Assembly (NCBI GenBank): GCA_026002265.1
Contig: BOBG01000040.1
Span: 1 to 16,804, forward strand
DNA length: 16,804 bases
From: Spirochaetia bacterium
GTDB lineage: Bacteria > Spirochaetota > Spirochaetia > Treponematales > Breznakiellaceae
Direction of reading: 5' to 3'
Shown: piece after piece, positions 11,162 to 16,804 of the stretch
Layout: each line of letters starts with the position of its first letter
How positions within the stretch are numbered: the stretch's first letter is position 1
Notes under the pieces: generated by a model
Told to the model about the DNA's origin: nothing
Databases searched by the model: none
What the model saw: only the letters and a program-made list of their open reading frames with translations
Made by a program: the position numbers and the translations under genes

Positions 11162-11580
11162 ATGGCGAAAATACTTCTTCTTGATTCCAATGTGATAATC
11201 GACTTCGCGAACAAAAAACCGGGAACGGTCAATCTTGATGCGCTGATTGCAGAACACAAATGCGCCACGAGTTTTATTGTCAAACTTGAAACACTTGGAT
11301 TTTCCGATATAACTAAAAAGAAGAAAGAGCAATTGCGGGATTATTGTCAAAATTGCCGATACTGCCCACAAATGAGGTTATTGAAACCGAAACCATACAA
11401 ATCCGGCGAAAAACAAAACTGAAACCCCCCGATGCTATAATTGCGGCAACCGCTATTGTTCTTGGCGCGGAAGTGGTAACGACCGATGAGCATTTCTTGA
11501 AATGTATATATCCACGCTTGATAATCTGGCGCAAAGATGTTGAGGAATTATGCCAAAAAGAAGAAATACAAAAAAGCTGA
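11162..11580 (+). pseudogene. VapC-like PIN toxin gene with a one-base frameshift
   Basis: The first frame encodes MAKILLLDSNVIIDFANKKP with the conserved Asp8, then SFIVKLETLGFSDI, up to EQLRDY. From about 11344 the domain continues in another frame with LSKLPILPTNEVIE, KLKPPDAIIAATAIVLGAEV and VTTDEHFLKC, ending at 11580. The second part contains the remaining acidic residues of the PIN active site. Adding one T in GATTATTG (11339-11346) would join the two into a protein of about 139 residues. PIN toxins cleave RNA. The call of inactivation holds if the base is truly missing; a sequencing error would restore an intact toxin. Confidence 0.8.
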
Positions 11581-11679
11581 GCCGGTTGTAAAATATTTTC
11601 GCCATATCCGCAGCACCTGCGTTCTTAATCCTTGCCGTACCTCCTTCCGGCTGTACATTGAAGGAGCGGCGCATCCCCC

Positions 11680-11964
11680 TTATGCACTCAGGCGCCTTCC
11701 CGCCGGCTTCGATGGATCGGCATCCTCCTCAGGCCTAAGTTCCGGGTCTACTATGCCCGCCTCCCGCATCTCCTGATAGCGTTCTTCCATGGTCATACCG
11801 TTCACCGGACGGAACTCCGCCAGTTGCTCGTCGGTTAATTCAGGACAGTCCTCGTCATAAAAGATAGGCCGATCTTTGAGTGCTCGGATTCGTGCCCGAA
11901 GAACTTCTATTTCATCAGGGGTTAACTCGGTGCCAGCCTCTAAATTGCCGCGAATCATCGCCAT
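11680..11964 (-). CDS. BrnT-associated antitoxin next to a truncated BrnT
   Basis: The 94-residue product is nearly identical to the one at 2047 (MAMIRGNLEAG, DRPIFYDEDCPELTDEQ, MTMEERYQEMR, GRRLSA), and the sequences flanking both are also alike. The ATG follows AACGGAGGATATAGT. The preceding BrnT remnant stops with TAG just before this start, instead of overlapping it as in the intact modules. The antitoxin is intact while its toxin is broken. It probably can still neutralise BrnT toxins made elsewhere in the locus, which is inference. Confidence 0.75.
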   Translation of the reverse strand: MAMIRGNLEAGTELTPDEIEVLRARIRALKDRPIFYDEDCPELTDEQLAEFRPVNGMTMEERYQEMREAGIVDPELRPEEDADPSKPAGRRLSA

Positions 11965-11965
11965 A

Positions 11966-12146
11966 CTATATCCTCCGTTCTCTTGGCTCTGCCTTACGAG
12001 CTGTTATCAGCAGGGTATCAGCCCCACGTTCAGTATAAACGGCAAACAGAACACCCTTTGCCATTCCTATGGTTTGCACCCGTTCTTCCTCGTTACTGTG
12101 GTCATCATCACGGCGTTGTATGCGTTCAGGGTCATCGAAGACAACC
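11966..12146 (-). pseudogene. BrnT toxin gene truncated at its 5' end
   Basis: The remnant encodes VVFDDPERIQRRDDDHSNEE, VQTIGMAKGVLFAVYTERG and LLITARKAEPRERRI, then TAG. The first 25 or so residues, including the WDEDKNRKNIAKHGV motif, are missing and replaced by unrelated sequence after the end of the gene at 12181. The C-terminus is also shorter than in the intact copies. Confidence 0.85.
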
Positions 12147-12180
12147 TTCCACCCCCCATAAAACAAGCAAATCGCCCCAG

Positions 12181-12504
12181 TTAGGGATCGACTGTATCGT
12201 TGATGTCTTTTATCGTATACCACTCACCGGTCTTTACCGCAGAGACGCCCGGATGTTCGCGGCAGTATCGTTCCAAGTCGGCGCTGTCCTTTAGCGTATA
12301 CCCGGGACCGATCTTTACCACGAAGACGCCCGGATGCTGACGGCAGTATTCTTCCAGTTCTTCTATCATTTCCCGATTGGCGCGGGCGTTGTACTCTTTA
12401 AGCCCAATACGCTCTTGCTCCTTGCGTATCTTCCTGCGGACGGCGCGGAGACGCCTAAAGACTTCTTGCTCTGCCTTCCGCTCTTCAATCTGCTCTTGTG
12501 TCAT
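12181..12504 (-). CDS. Partner protein of the PIN toxin, with an internal repeat
   Basis: The 107-residue product is highly charged at its N-terminus (QEQIEERKAEQEVFRRLRAV, then KIRKEQERIGLKEY), probably a helical or coiled-coil region. It then has two 24-residue repeats at about 50-73 and 77-100 (EEYCRQHPGVFVVKIG against ERYCREHPGVSAVKTG). It overlaps the end of the PIN gene by 20 bases and starts with ATG after GGGAGATTTTAG. Its position makes it the likely antitoxin. It resembles no family I can name. Confidence 0.62.
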   Translation of the reverse strand: MTQEQIEERKAEQEVFRRLRAVRRKIRKEQERIGLKEYNARANREMIEELEEYCRQHPGVFVVKIGPGYTLKDSADLERYCREHPGVSAVKTGEWYTIKDINDTVDP

Positions 12505-12979
12505 ACTCTAAAATCTCCCTTGGGGTTGCGAGGCATACTTGAGCATATCCCTCGCGTTTATTGATTAAACCGGTGCCAATCATTGCTTTTGTTTTTACAA
12601 TGTGCCCCATGTTCCAACTCACCACACAATCAAGCCCCATGACAGCGGCAAGCGCTATTTGACAGGCATCGTCAGGGTACTTTTTGGGTATAATGCCCCG
12701 CGCCATATAAATATCCGCCAAACGGTCTGCTTGGTCACTACGTGGTATCTCTACCATATCATAGCTTCGGACGAGTGCATACATCTTTTCATAACGTTCT
12801 GGGCGGTCATTCTCCAATTCATCCACGGCATATTTCGAGGTACACACTTGATACTCTCCGGCATCAATGCGCTCAAAGAGCGCTTGAGTGTCCTGTTGCT
12901 TCTGCATGGCCTTGCCATAACTGTAAAAGTTGAAGATGGTGGTTTCCAGATACAATCTTGGTTTATACGATACTAACAT
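12485..12979 (-). CDS. PIN-domain toxin (intact)
   Basis: The 164-residue product begins MLVSYKPRLYLETTIFNFYS and has AVDELENDRPERYE, YPDDACQIALAAVMGLD and VVSWNMGHIVK. Candidate metal ligands are Glu12, Glu54 or Glu56 and Asp104; the first one is Glu rather than Asp, as in the homologue at 3086. The ATG at 12979 is chosen over the in-frame start at 13051. The longer version would run through the terminator at 13018-13048 and the promoter at 12986-12994. With that promoter, transcription should begin at or next to the ATG, so the mRNA is probably leaderless. It is followed by its overlapping partner gene. It likely acts as an RNase toxin. Confidence 0.82.
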   Translation of the reverse strand: MLVSYKPRLYLETTIFNFYSYGKAMQKQQDTQALFERIDAGEYQVCTSKYAVDELENDRPERYEKMYALVRSYDMVEIPRSDQADRLADIYMARGIIPKKYPDDACQIALAAVMGLDCVVSWNMGHIVKTKAMIGTGLINKREGYAQVCLATPREILEYDTRAD

Positions 12980-12985
12980 GATGAG

Positions 12986-12994
12986 AGTATAGCA
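12986..12994 (-). promoter_or_regulatory. Extended -10 promoter of the PIN module
   Basis: On the minus strand TGCTATACT, in the context GATGTGCTATACT that is also found before the BrnT genes at 2473 and 4389. The -10 ends seven bases before the ATG. Confidence 0.55.
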
Positions 12995-13017
12995 CATCCC
13001 ATCCCGTATGGCCGCAC

Positions 13018-13048
13018 AAAAAAGCCGCCCCCGTTTAAGGAGACGGCC
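13018..13048 (-). terminator. Rho-independent terminator of lipoprotein copy 3
   Basis: On the minus strand GCCGTCTCC pairs with GGGGGCGGC around TTAAAC, followed by six T. It separates copy 3 from the PIN module. Confidence 0.85.
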
Positions 13049-13091
13049 CATTCTCTCAATCAGGGCTTAACTTGTCTTCCGGCTGCACATT

Positions 13092-13110
13092 GGGGCGAAC
13101 CAAGCGCCCC
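13092..13110 (-). other. GC hairpin downstream of lipoprotein copy 3
   Basis: On the minus strand GGGGCG-CTTGGTT-CGCCCC, the third copy of the element at 1242-1260. Confidence 0.6.
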
Positions 13111-13128
13111 CGTTAAAGGGCTAAAGGG

Positions 13129-14898
13129 TTAAAAAGCCCGCACCGCCCGCACACAATGTGCATCATCCTTGAAGGAGTAGCCGTTCTGGTAGCCATCGCT
13201 GAACCTCTGATACCACGCGGTATTAGTAGTGCCCTGGGAAGAAGACCAGCAAGCACCGTTGGTGGTGTTAAACCCGCCTATAATAGCTCTCTTGGTATAC
13301 ATCTCGGCAAGCTCGTCCTTACTCGGCAGGAACCAGTCAGTATAGCCTCCCGTCGTTAAAGACTTACACGCCTCCGCCGCCGGTGCCTCCCCTGCGTTCA
13401 GTGCAACCCCCAGTATTAGGGCAGTATTTGCCTTACCGGTTCCTATATCGGTTCCCGTCCCCGGTACACCAGAAATGTACGCAGGAGATGTGTCAGGTGC
13501 CCACCTAAGAGTTGTGGGCATATCCGCCGGAGCCGCTTCAAGGTAGGTTTTACCGGGGTAGACCGCAGCGGTGGTGTCAACATAGAAGATTATCCCGCCT
13601 GCCTCGCCAGTCCCGCCTATGCTGTTAACCGCCGCCCCTATAGTGCCGGTTATGGACGAGGCGTATCCTGTGCGGCTTACCGCTACACTTATGGTTTTGC
13701 CTTCATCAGCGGCGGTAAGGGTATAGGTTTGACTGTTTGTACCTATGGCAGTGCCGTCCCGTTTCCATTGGTAGGTGTAGGCAGAGGATGCGGCGGAAGG
13801 AGTAATACTACCGATATCTGCCGTGAGGACTTGGTTCCACTTGGCGGTTCCAGTGATGCTTACCGAGCCAGGGATTGCAGTGGCTTCCGCGACGGTGTAG
13901 GTCAGCGTGAAGCTGAGGCTTGTGCCGGTGTTGCTTATGTTTGCCACTGTGGGGCTGTTGCTGAACTTAGCCCGTATAGCCGCTGCGTCAATCGCCGTCA
14001 TCCCTGTGAAGGTGTAGCCCGTCTCCGCAGTCAGCGTAACCGTTGCCTCGGCGGATGTACCGTACACGTAGGTGCCGCTTGTTCCGCCTGAAAGACCGCT
14101 TGTCCACGCAAAGGTGCCGGTGTAGCCGGTACCTGCGGGTATGGTCGCGGTCGCTGAACCCCCGTCATGAACCGGCGCGGTGATGTCGGTGATGGTGCCG
14201 AGGGCGTTGATGACTTGTGCGAAAGTAACGGTGTATGTTGTCGTATACCCCGAACTCCCCTTCACATCAATCTCAATAGCGCCCGGGATAGTACAAGCAC
14301 CGGTTAGTATGCCGTCCGTGATAGGAATTGATGAGCCGCCCGCAGGAGTGTAGGTGTAGCTAAGCTCCGCTCCGGCAACTTTCGGGGTTGCCTCAACGGT
14401 TATATTCGTAGCTCCAGGGGGAATCACAACAGTGTACGTAGCAGTATCGGGATCAAAAGTAGGAGTCAGCGTATTGTTGGCGCCCATTACTGTTAAAGTT
14501 TCGATTTCGGTGTTTTCAAAGACCATAGTGAAAGCCGCCGTGGTGTTCTGGCCCGCTACAACCTTAACCGCCAGCGGATTTGGACTACCAGTCCCCACAA
14601 GGACAGTACCGCCGGGCAGATAAGCTTTTGCCGTGATGTCCCACGTACCGGGGCTTAGCGCCATGCTACCCGTGGTTGTTCTTTTGAGGGTTACCGTCTC
14701 CATCTTTGTACCGTTTGTGGCAGTAAATTGATATTCCAAGTTCGGTTGCACCGTTATCGGATCCGGAACCGCACGAGCGCTCCTATTCCCTATATAGAGG
14801 GTTATAGTCCCGTCTGTATCCGGTCCCTGAAAGGGATTGCAGGTACCAAGTACCATAAGCGTCACCGCTGCCAACAGACCCATTAGTATCTTTTTCAT
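13129..14898 (-). CDS. DUF1566-domain surface lipoprotein, copy 3 (complete)
   Basis: The 589-residue protein starts MKKILMGLLAAVTLMVLGTC (Cys20 lipobox) after AAAGGAGACAGCC. It has the same order as copy 2: N-terminal region, cadherin-like beta-sandwich (NNTLTPTFDPDTATYTVVIP), a beta-rich segment, an Ig-like domain (YTYQWKRDG, GKTISVAVSRTGY) and DUF1566 (AGGIIFYVD, YLEAAPADM, DWFLPSKDELAEM, CWSSSQ, VRAVRAF). The first 200 or so residues are almost the same as in copy 2, but TPAGGSSIPITDGILTGA replaces the SSTTGVDLAIDT-type stretch of copies 1 and 2. The Ig-like domain is the type of copy 1. The gene, its leader and its 3' end form an inverted counterpart of 4950-7337. Confidence 0.88.
   Translation of the reverse strand: MKKILMGLLAAVTLMVLGTCNPFQGPDTDGTITLYIGNRSARAVPDPITVQPNLEYQFTATNGTKMETVTLKRTTTGSMALSPGTWDITAKAYLPGGTVLVGTGSPNPLAVKVVAGQNTTAAFTMVFENTEIETLTVMGANNTLTPTFDPDTATYTVVIPPGATNITVEATPKVAGAELSYTYTPAGGSSIPITDGILTGACTIPGAIEIDVKGSSGYTTTYTVTFAQVINALGTITDITAPVHDGGSATATIPAGTGYTGTFAWTSGLSGGTSGTYVYGTSAEATVTLTAETGYTFTGMTAIDAAAIRAKFSNSPTVANISNTGTSLSFTLTYTVAEATAIPGSVSITGTAKWNQVLTADIGSITPSAASSAYTYQWKRDGTAIGTNSQTYTLTAADEGKTISVAVSRTGYASSITGTIGAAVNSIGGTGEAGGIIFYVDTTAAVYPGKTYLEAAPADMPTTLRWAPDTSPAYISGVPGTGTDIGTGKANTALILGVALNAGEAPAAEACKSLTTGGYTDWFLPSKDELAEMYTKRAIIGGFNTTNGACWSSSQGTTNTAWYQRFSDGYQNGYSFKDDAHCVRAVRAF
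13132..13251 (-). other. Variable C-terminal segment of copy 3, diverged type
   Basis: It has one codon more than VR1 and VR2 and several silent differences at fixed codons (for example AGG for CGA and TCT for TCC). It keeps AAY-like variable codons (ACT ACT AAT ACC, AAC GGC TAC TCC) and the same GC-rich end. It either comes from another template or has drifted. Confidence 0.5.
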
Positions 14899-15119
14899 GG
14901 CTGTCTCCTTTGTGTATAAACCTATCGTTATCCTTACGAAGTAACGCTTGCACCAGTGGCTCCCGCGGCCTTTCTTTCTCTCAGTTTTGCTTTGTACCGC
15001 AAAGTATGCGGTTCTTTCCGCCTCGAATTCGGTTACGCTCCTTTTTCCGTTTGGTACTAGCGAATTGCCCTGAAGATAAGATTTTTTGATAAAAAAGCGG
15101 GATATTGTTTATGAGGTAC

Positions 15120-15150
15120 TTGACACGATGAGCTTGTGCTAAAATATAAT
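15120..15150 (+). promoter_or_regulatory. Possible divergent promoter firing into the heptamer array
   Basis: TTGACA (15120-15125), 19 bases, TATAAT (15145-15150), directly followed by the repeats. Counterpart of 5196-5226. Confidence 0.35.
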
Positions 15151-15199
15151 GTGAGCTGTGAGCTGTGAGCTGTGAGCTGTGAGCTGTGAGCTGTGAGCT
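15151..15199. repeat. 7 tandem copies of the heptamer GTGAGCT
   Basis: Perfect over 49 bases; on the gene strand the unit is AGCTCAC, as at 9362-9410. It is half the length of the array at 5098-5195 and differs from it by one base in every unit. Confidence 0.9.
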
Positions 15200-15235
15200 G
15201 TCTTTATGCCATGCCATTACCTGGAACATGAGAAT

Positions 15236-15264
15236 AGTGTACCACAAAATAACATATTGCACAA
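15236..15264 (-). promoter_or_regulatory. Promoter of lipoprotein copy 3
   Basis: On the minus strand TTGTGC (complement of 15259-15264), 17 bases, TACACT (complement of 15236-15241), the same element as 5033-5061. Confidence 0.6.
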
Positions 15265-15350
15265 TAGTCCTTTCCAAAAGCCTTAAAAAGGGCGGGTCTT
15301 GCCGGCATATAGTGCTACCGGGGTGCGGTAGCTCACCTTTTGTGAGCGCC

Positions 15351-15470
15351 ACTGGTGTTAAACCCGCTTATATCAATTCTCTTGGCATACATCTCGGCAA
15401 GCTCGTCCTTACTTGGCAGAACCAGTCATCAAAGGCAGTGTTATTGCCATAATCAGCACAAGCCTACGCC
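15351..15470 (-). pseudogene. DUF1566 gene fragment, truncated before the variable region
   Basis: On the minus strand it encodes ADYGNNTAFDDWF, then, after the loss of one C, PSKDELAEMYAKR and SGFNTSGA. Like the fragment at 4871-4950, it ends before YWSSS and joins directly to the GCTCAC hairpin. Confidence 0.8.
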
Positions 15471-15499
15471 GCCTATACGAAAAACTGAAGTTTTGCGGC

Positions 15500-15514
15500 T
15501 CCCTCGGCGAGGGA
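15500..15514 (-). terminator. Possible terminator hairpin after the DUF4469-type gene
   Basis: TCCCTC and GAGGGA enclose three bases, 21 bases beyond the stop codon. A second small hairpin (AAAACTTCAGTTTT on the minus strand) follows. Neither has a clean T-run, so termination is uncertain. Confidence 0.35.
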
Positions 15515-15534
15515 AATACCTTCACAAGGGCGCT

Positions 15535-16266
15535 TTATGATACGGTAAGCGGGCGGTCGAATGTTGCCGTGCGAGGTTCCTTGAGCAAAGTGCTTCCGCC
15601 TGAATACTGAGTGGTGATTTCCAGTTGATACGTCCCTGCGGACAGCGCGGGGGTTAGGACCATAAGGTGAGCGTTCTGATTCTCCACGATGTCCGCGCTG
15701 TCTACCTTGACGCGGGTCTGATCCGCGGTGTTCACGAAGTACACGCCGCAGGTCGCGCTCTCCCCGGCGACTTTGAGCTTGCTGCCCGCGATCTTCGCGT
15801 TGCGTCCAGGGGTGAGTATGTCGTTCACGCTGCCAGTCCGCATGTCCGTTACTTGGGTGATAAAGAAAGTGCTCTCCGCCTTGCCCAGTATGCTCACCGT
15901 TACGGCGGCGAGTTCCTTGCGAAGCTCCGCGCCTTGGTGGAACTCCGCTATAACCGTGTGCTTTGCCGGGTCAAAGGCTGACGTGGGGCTGTCGAATACG
16001 CCCTTGACGTGCATGGACGCGGTGTACCAGCCGGTGTTGACCGAGAAGCCGTCGCAGAGACGATAGCCCAATTCTTTGTGGTACAGCGCCACCGCGTGTT
16101 CCATTGCAGCGGCACTGATGTCCGCGCCGCCCCGTTCTACTGCCGATTCGCAGATTTCCCGCACGTTGAGGGTGCGTTCCGCGCTGACTCGCGCCACATA
16201 GTCGTTTTGGTCGGCACTCAGCAGGTTTTCGTACAGCCATGCTTTGATTGTGTGTAGTACTGACAT
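15535..16266 (-). CDS. DUF4469-type protein with HU-like DNA-binding N-terminus
   Basis: The 243-residue product has an N-terminal region with ENLLSADQNDYVARVSAERT and EICESAVERGGADISAAAME, the pattern of the HU-like DNA-binding domain found in DUF4469 proteins. Then come YRLCDGFSVNTGWYTASMHV and KGVFDSPTSAFDPAKHTV. The C-terminal Ig-like DUF4469 part includes ILTPGRNAKIAGSKLKV and LMVLTPALSAGTYQLEITTQ. Domain order and length fit that family, known mainly from Bacteroidetes and spirochaetes; the cellular role is not established. ATAAGGAG precedes the ATG. It lies ten bases after an aspartic protease gene in the same direction, so they probably form one operon. Confidence 0.75.
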   Translation of the reverse strand: MSVLHTIKAWLYENLLSADQNDYVARVSAERTLNVREICESAVERGGADISAAAMEHAVALYHKELGYRLCDGFSVNTGWYTASMHVKGVFDSPTSAFDPAKHTVIAEFHQGAELRKELAAVTVSILGKAESTFFITQVTDMRTGSVNDILTPGRNAKIAGSKLKVAGESATCGVYFVNTADQTRVKVDSADIVENQNAHLMVLTPALSAGTYQLEITTQYSGGSTLLKEPRTATFDRPLTVS

Positions 16267-16276
16267 GATTAACTCC

Positions 16277-16690
16277 TTATTTTAATGTGTGCAGTATTTG
16301 ATCGCCGTGGGCGCCGACCACTTCTTCCAGACGGGGATTGACCATTAGGTCCATAGCCTCAAGAGGTATAGCGCCCAATAGTATTTCGTCAGCGCCGGGT
16401 ACCACGAGGGCATCACAGGTTGCACTACGGTCCTTCCAGATAACTTCCACCGGGCCCGCAAGGTTATAAACCGCCACGGTGCCGTCGGCAAGGGTACCCG
16501 TCTCAGTTTTGAGTACCCGGAGCCCCAGTTCTTCACGAGTGGCCGGATCGATGACCAAGGTCCACGCGCCAGTGTCAACCAGCGCCTGAACGGTGGTTTG
16601 ACGGATTTCCTGTTTAGGGGTAAATCCCCGCCTGACAACCATTTCGTCCTCGATGTTTTTCAGGGTGATTTCGGTTCGTACTAATGACAT
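16277..16690 (-). CDS. Clan AA (retropepsin-like) aspartic protease
   Basis: The 137-residue product has the catalytic motif VDTGAWTLVI with Asp39, followed by LADGTVAVYNLAGPVEVIW, CDALVVPGADEILLGAIPLE and AMDLMVNPRLEEVVGAHGD. This is the pattern of the short bacterial clan AA aspartic proteases, which act as homodimers with one DTG per subunit. The ATG at 16690 is preferred over the one at 16708 because AAGGAG lies between them at proper distance to the inner start. A second, closely similar gene precedes it. The substrate is unknown. Confidence 0.85.
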   Translation of the reverse strand: MSLVRTEITLKNIEDEMVVRRGFTPKQEIRQTTVQALVDTGAWTLVIDPATREELGLRVLKTETGTLADGTVAVYNLAGPVEVIWKDRSATCDALVVPGADEILLGAIPLEAMDLMVNPRLEEVVGAHGDQILHTLK

Positions 16691-16723
16691 AACATACTCC
16701 TTATTCATAGTATATGGCGTCGG

Positions 16724-16804
16724 TTACAGCGCCAGCGCCACAATATCATCGCCATGAGCGCCTTCCAGCGACTGCTTGGCTGGGTTGATGATTAAATCCA
16801 TGTC
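16724..16804 (-). CDS. Second clan AA aspartic protease, C-terminal part only
   Basis: The last 26 codons are visible: DMDLIINPAKQSLEGAHGDD followed by IVALAL. They align with AMDLMVNPRLEEVVGAHGDQ at the end of the gene at 16277. The rest lies beyond the window. The two genes are tandem paralogues separated by about 33 bases. Confidence 0.8.
   Translation of the reverse strand, partial: DMDLIINPAKQSLEGAHGDDIVALAL

Larger units (their letters stand above)
14899..15350 (-). repeat. Inverted copy of the lipoprotein 5' cassette
   Basis: Read on the minus strand, it matches 4950-5447: the GCTCAC hairpin (15331-15347), the CCGGCAAGACCCGCCC segment, promoter, heptamers and a long leader ending in the ribosome-binding site. 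No gene is apparent in it. Confidence 0.88.

Noticed and set aside
12980..13051. N-terminal extension of the PIN gene to 13051
   Set aside because: It would be translated from the lipoprotein terminator stem and the PIN promoter; the homologue at 3086 begins at the equivalent of the shorter start.

Overview
The window looks like a chromosomal accessory region from a spirochaete, most likely a Treponema of the termite-gut type. This is an inference from three things seen here: paralogous lipoproteins ending in a DUF1566 (Lcl C-terminal, C-type-lectin-like) domain, the density of small toxin-antitoxin (TA) genes, and a mixed, roughly half-GC composition. No rRNA, tRNA, transposase, integrase, reverse transcriptase or CRISPR array was found.

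Layout, left to right. (1) 1-1334: the 3' part of a DUF1566 lipoprotein gene (copy 1), a GC hairpin and a terminator. (2) 1420-4895: a run of plus-strand TA modules: DinJ/YoeB, an orphan antitoxin, three BrnT/antitoxin pairs (two of them a tandem duplication) and a frameshifted PIN toxin with its partner. (3) 4871-7337: a repeated 5' cassette (truncated DUF1566 fragment, hairpins, promoter, 14 heptamer repeats), then the complete lipoprotein copy 2, hairpin and terminator. (4) 7451-9420: a broken HigB-like toxin with an intact HigA-like antitoxin, a minus-strand TA pair, a chimera of a lipoprotein 5' fragment joined to a broken second HigA, and a partial 5' cassette with 7 heptamers. (5) 9592-10669: a nested palindrome and an esterase-like lipoprotein gene that has taken over the promoter and 5' end of a HigB-type toxin gene. 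(6) 10773-12994: an antitoxin/PIN pair (PIN frameshifted), a truncated BrnT with its antitoxin, and an intact PIN/partner pair. (7) 13018-15470: the lipoprotein cassette again, inverted (copy 3). (8) 15535-16804: DUF4469-type protein and two tandem clan AA aspartic proteases.

The strongest unusual signal is at the C-termini of lipoprotein copies 1 and 2. Over the last 39 codons they differ by 20 substitutions, all at first or second codon positions, almost all in NNC or NNT codons, with no synonymous change and a perfectly identical GC-rich end and downstream hairpin. This is the signature of adenine-directed mutagenesis by a diversity-generating retroelement (DGR). The reverse transcriptase and template repeat must lie outside the window if this reading is right.

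The TA genes and lipoprotein cassettes share promoters, terminators and broken junctions, so the region seems to have been built by repeated duplication, recombination and decay. The lipoproteins would act at the cell surface as variable binding proteins. The TA modules may stabilise the repeat-rich locus, which is inference.
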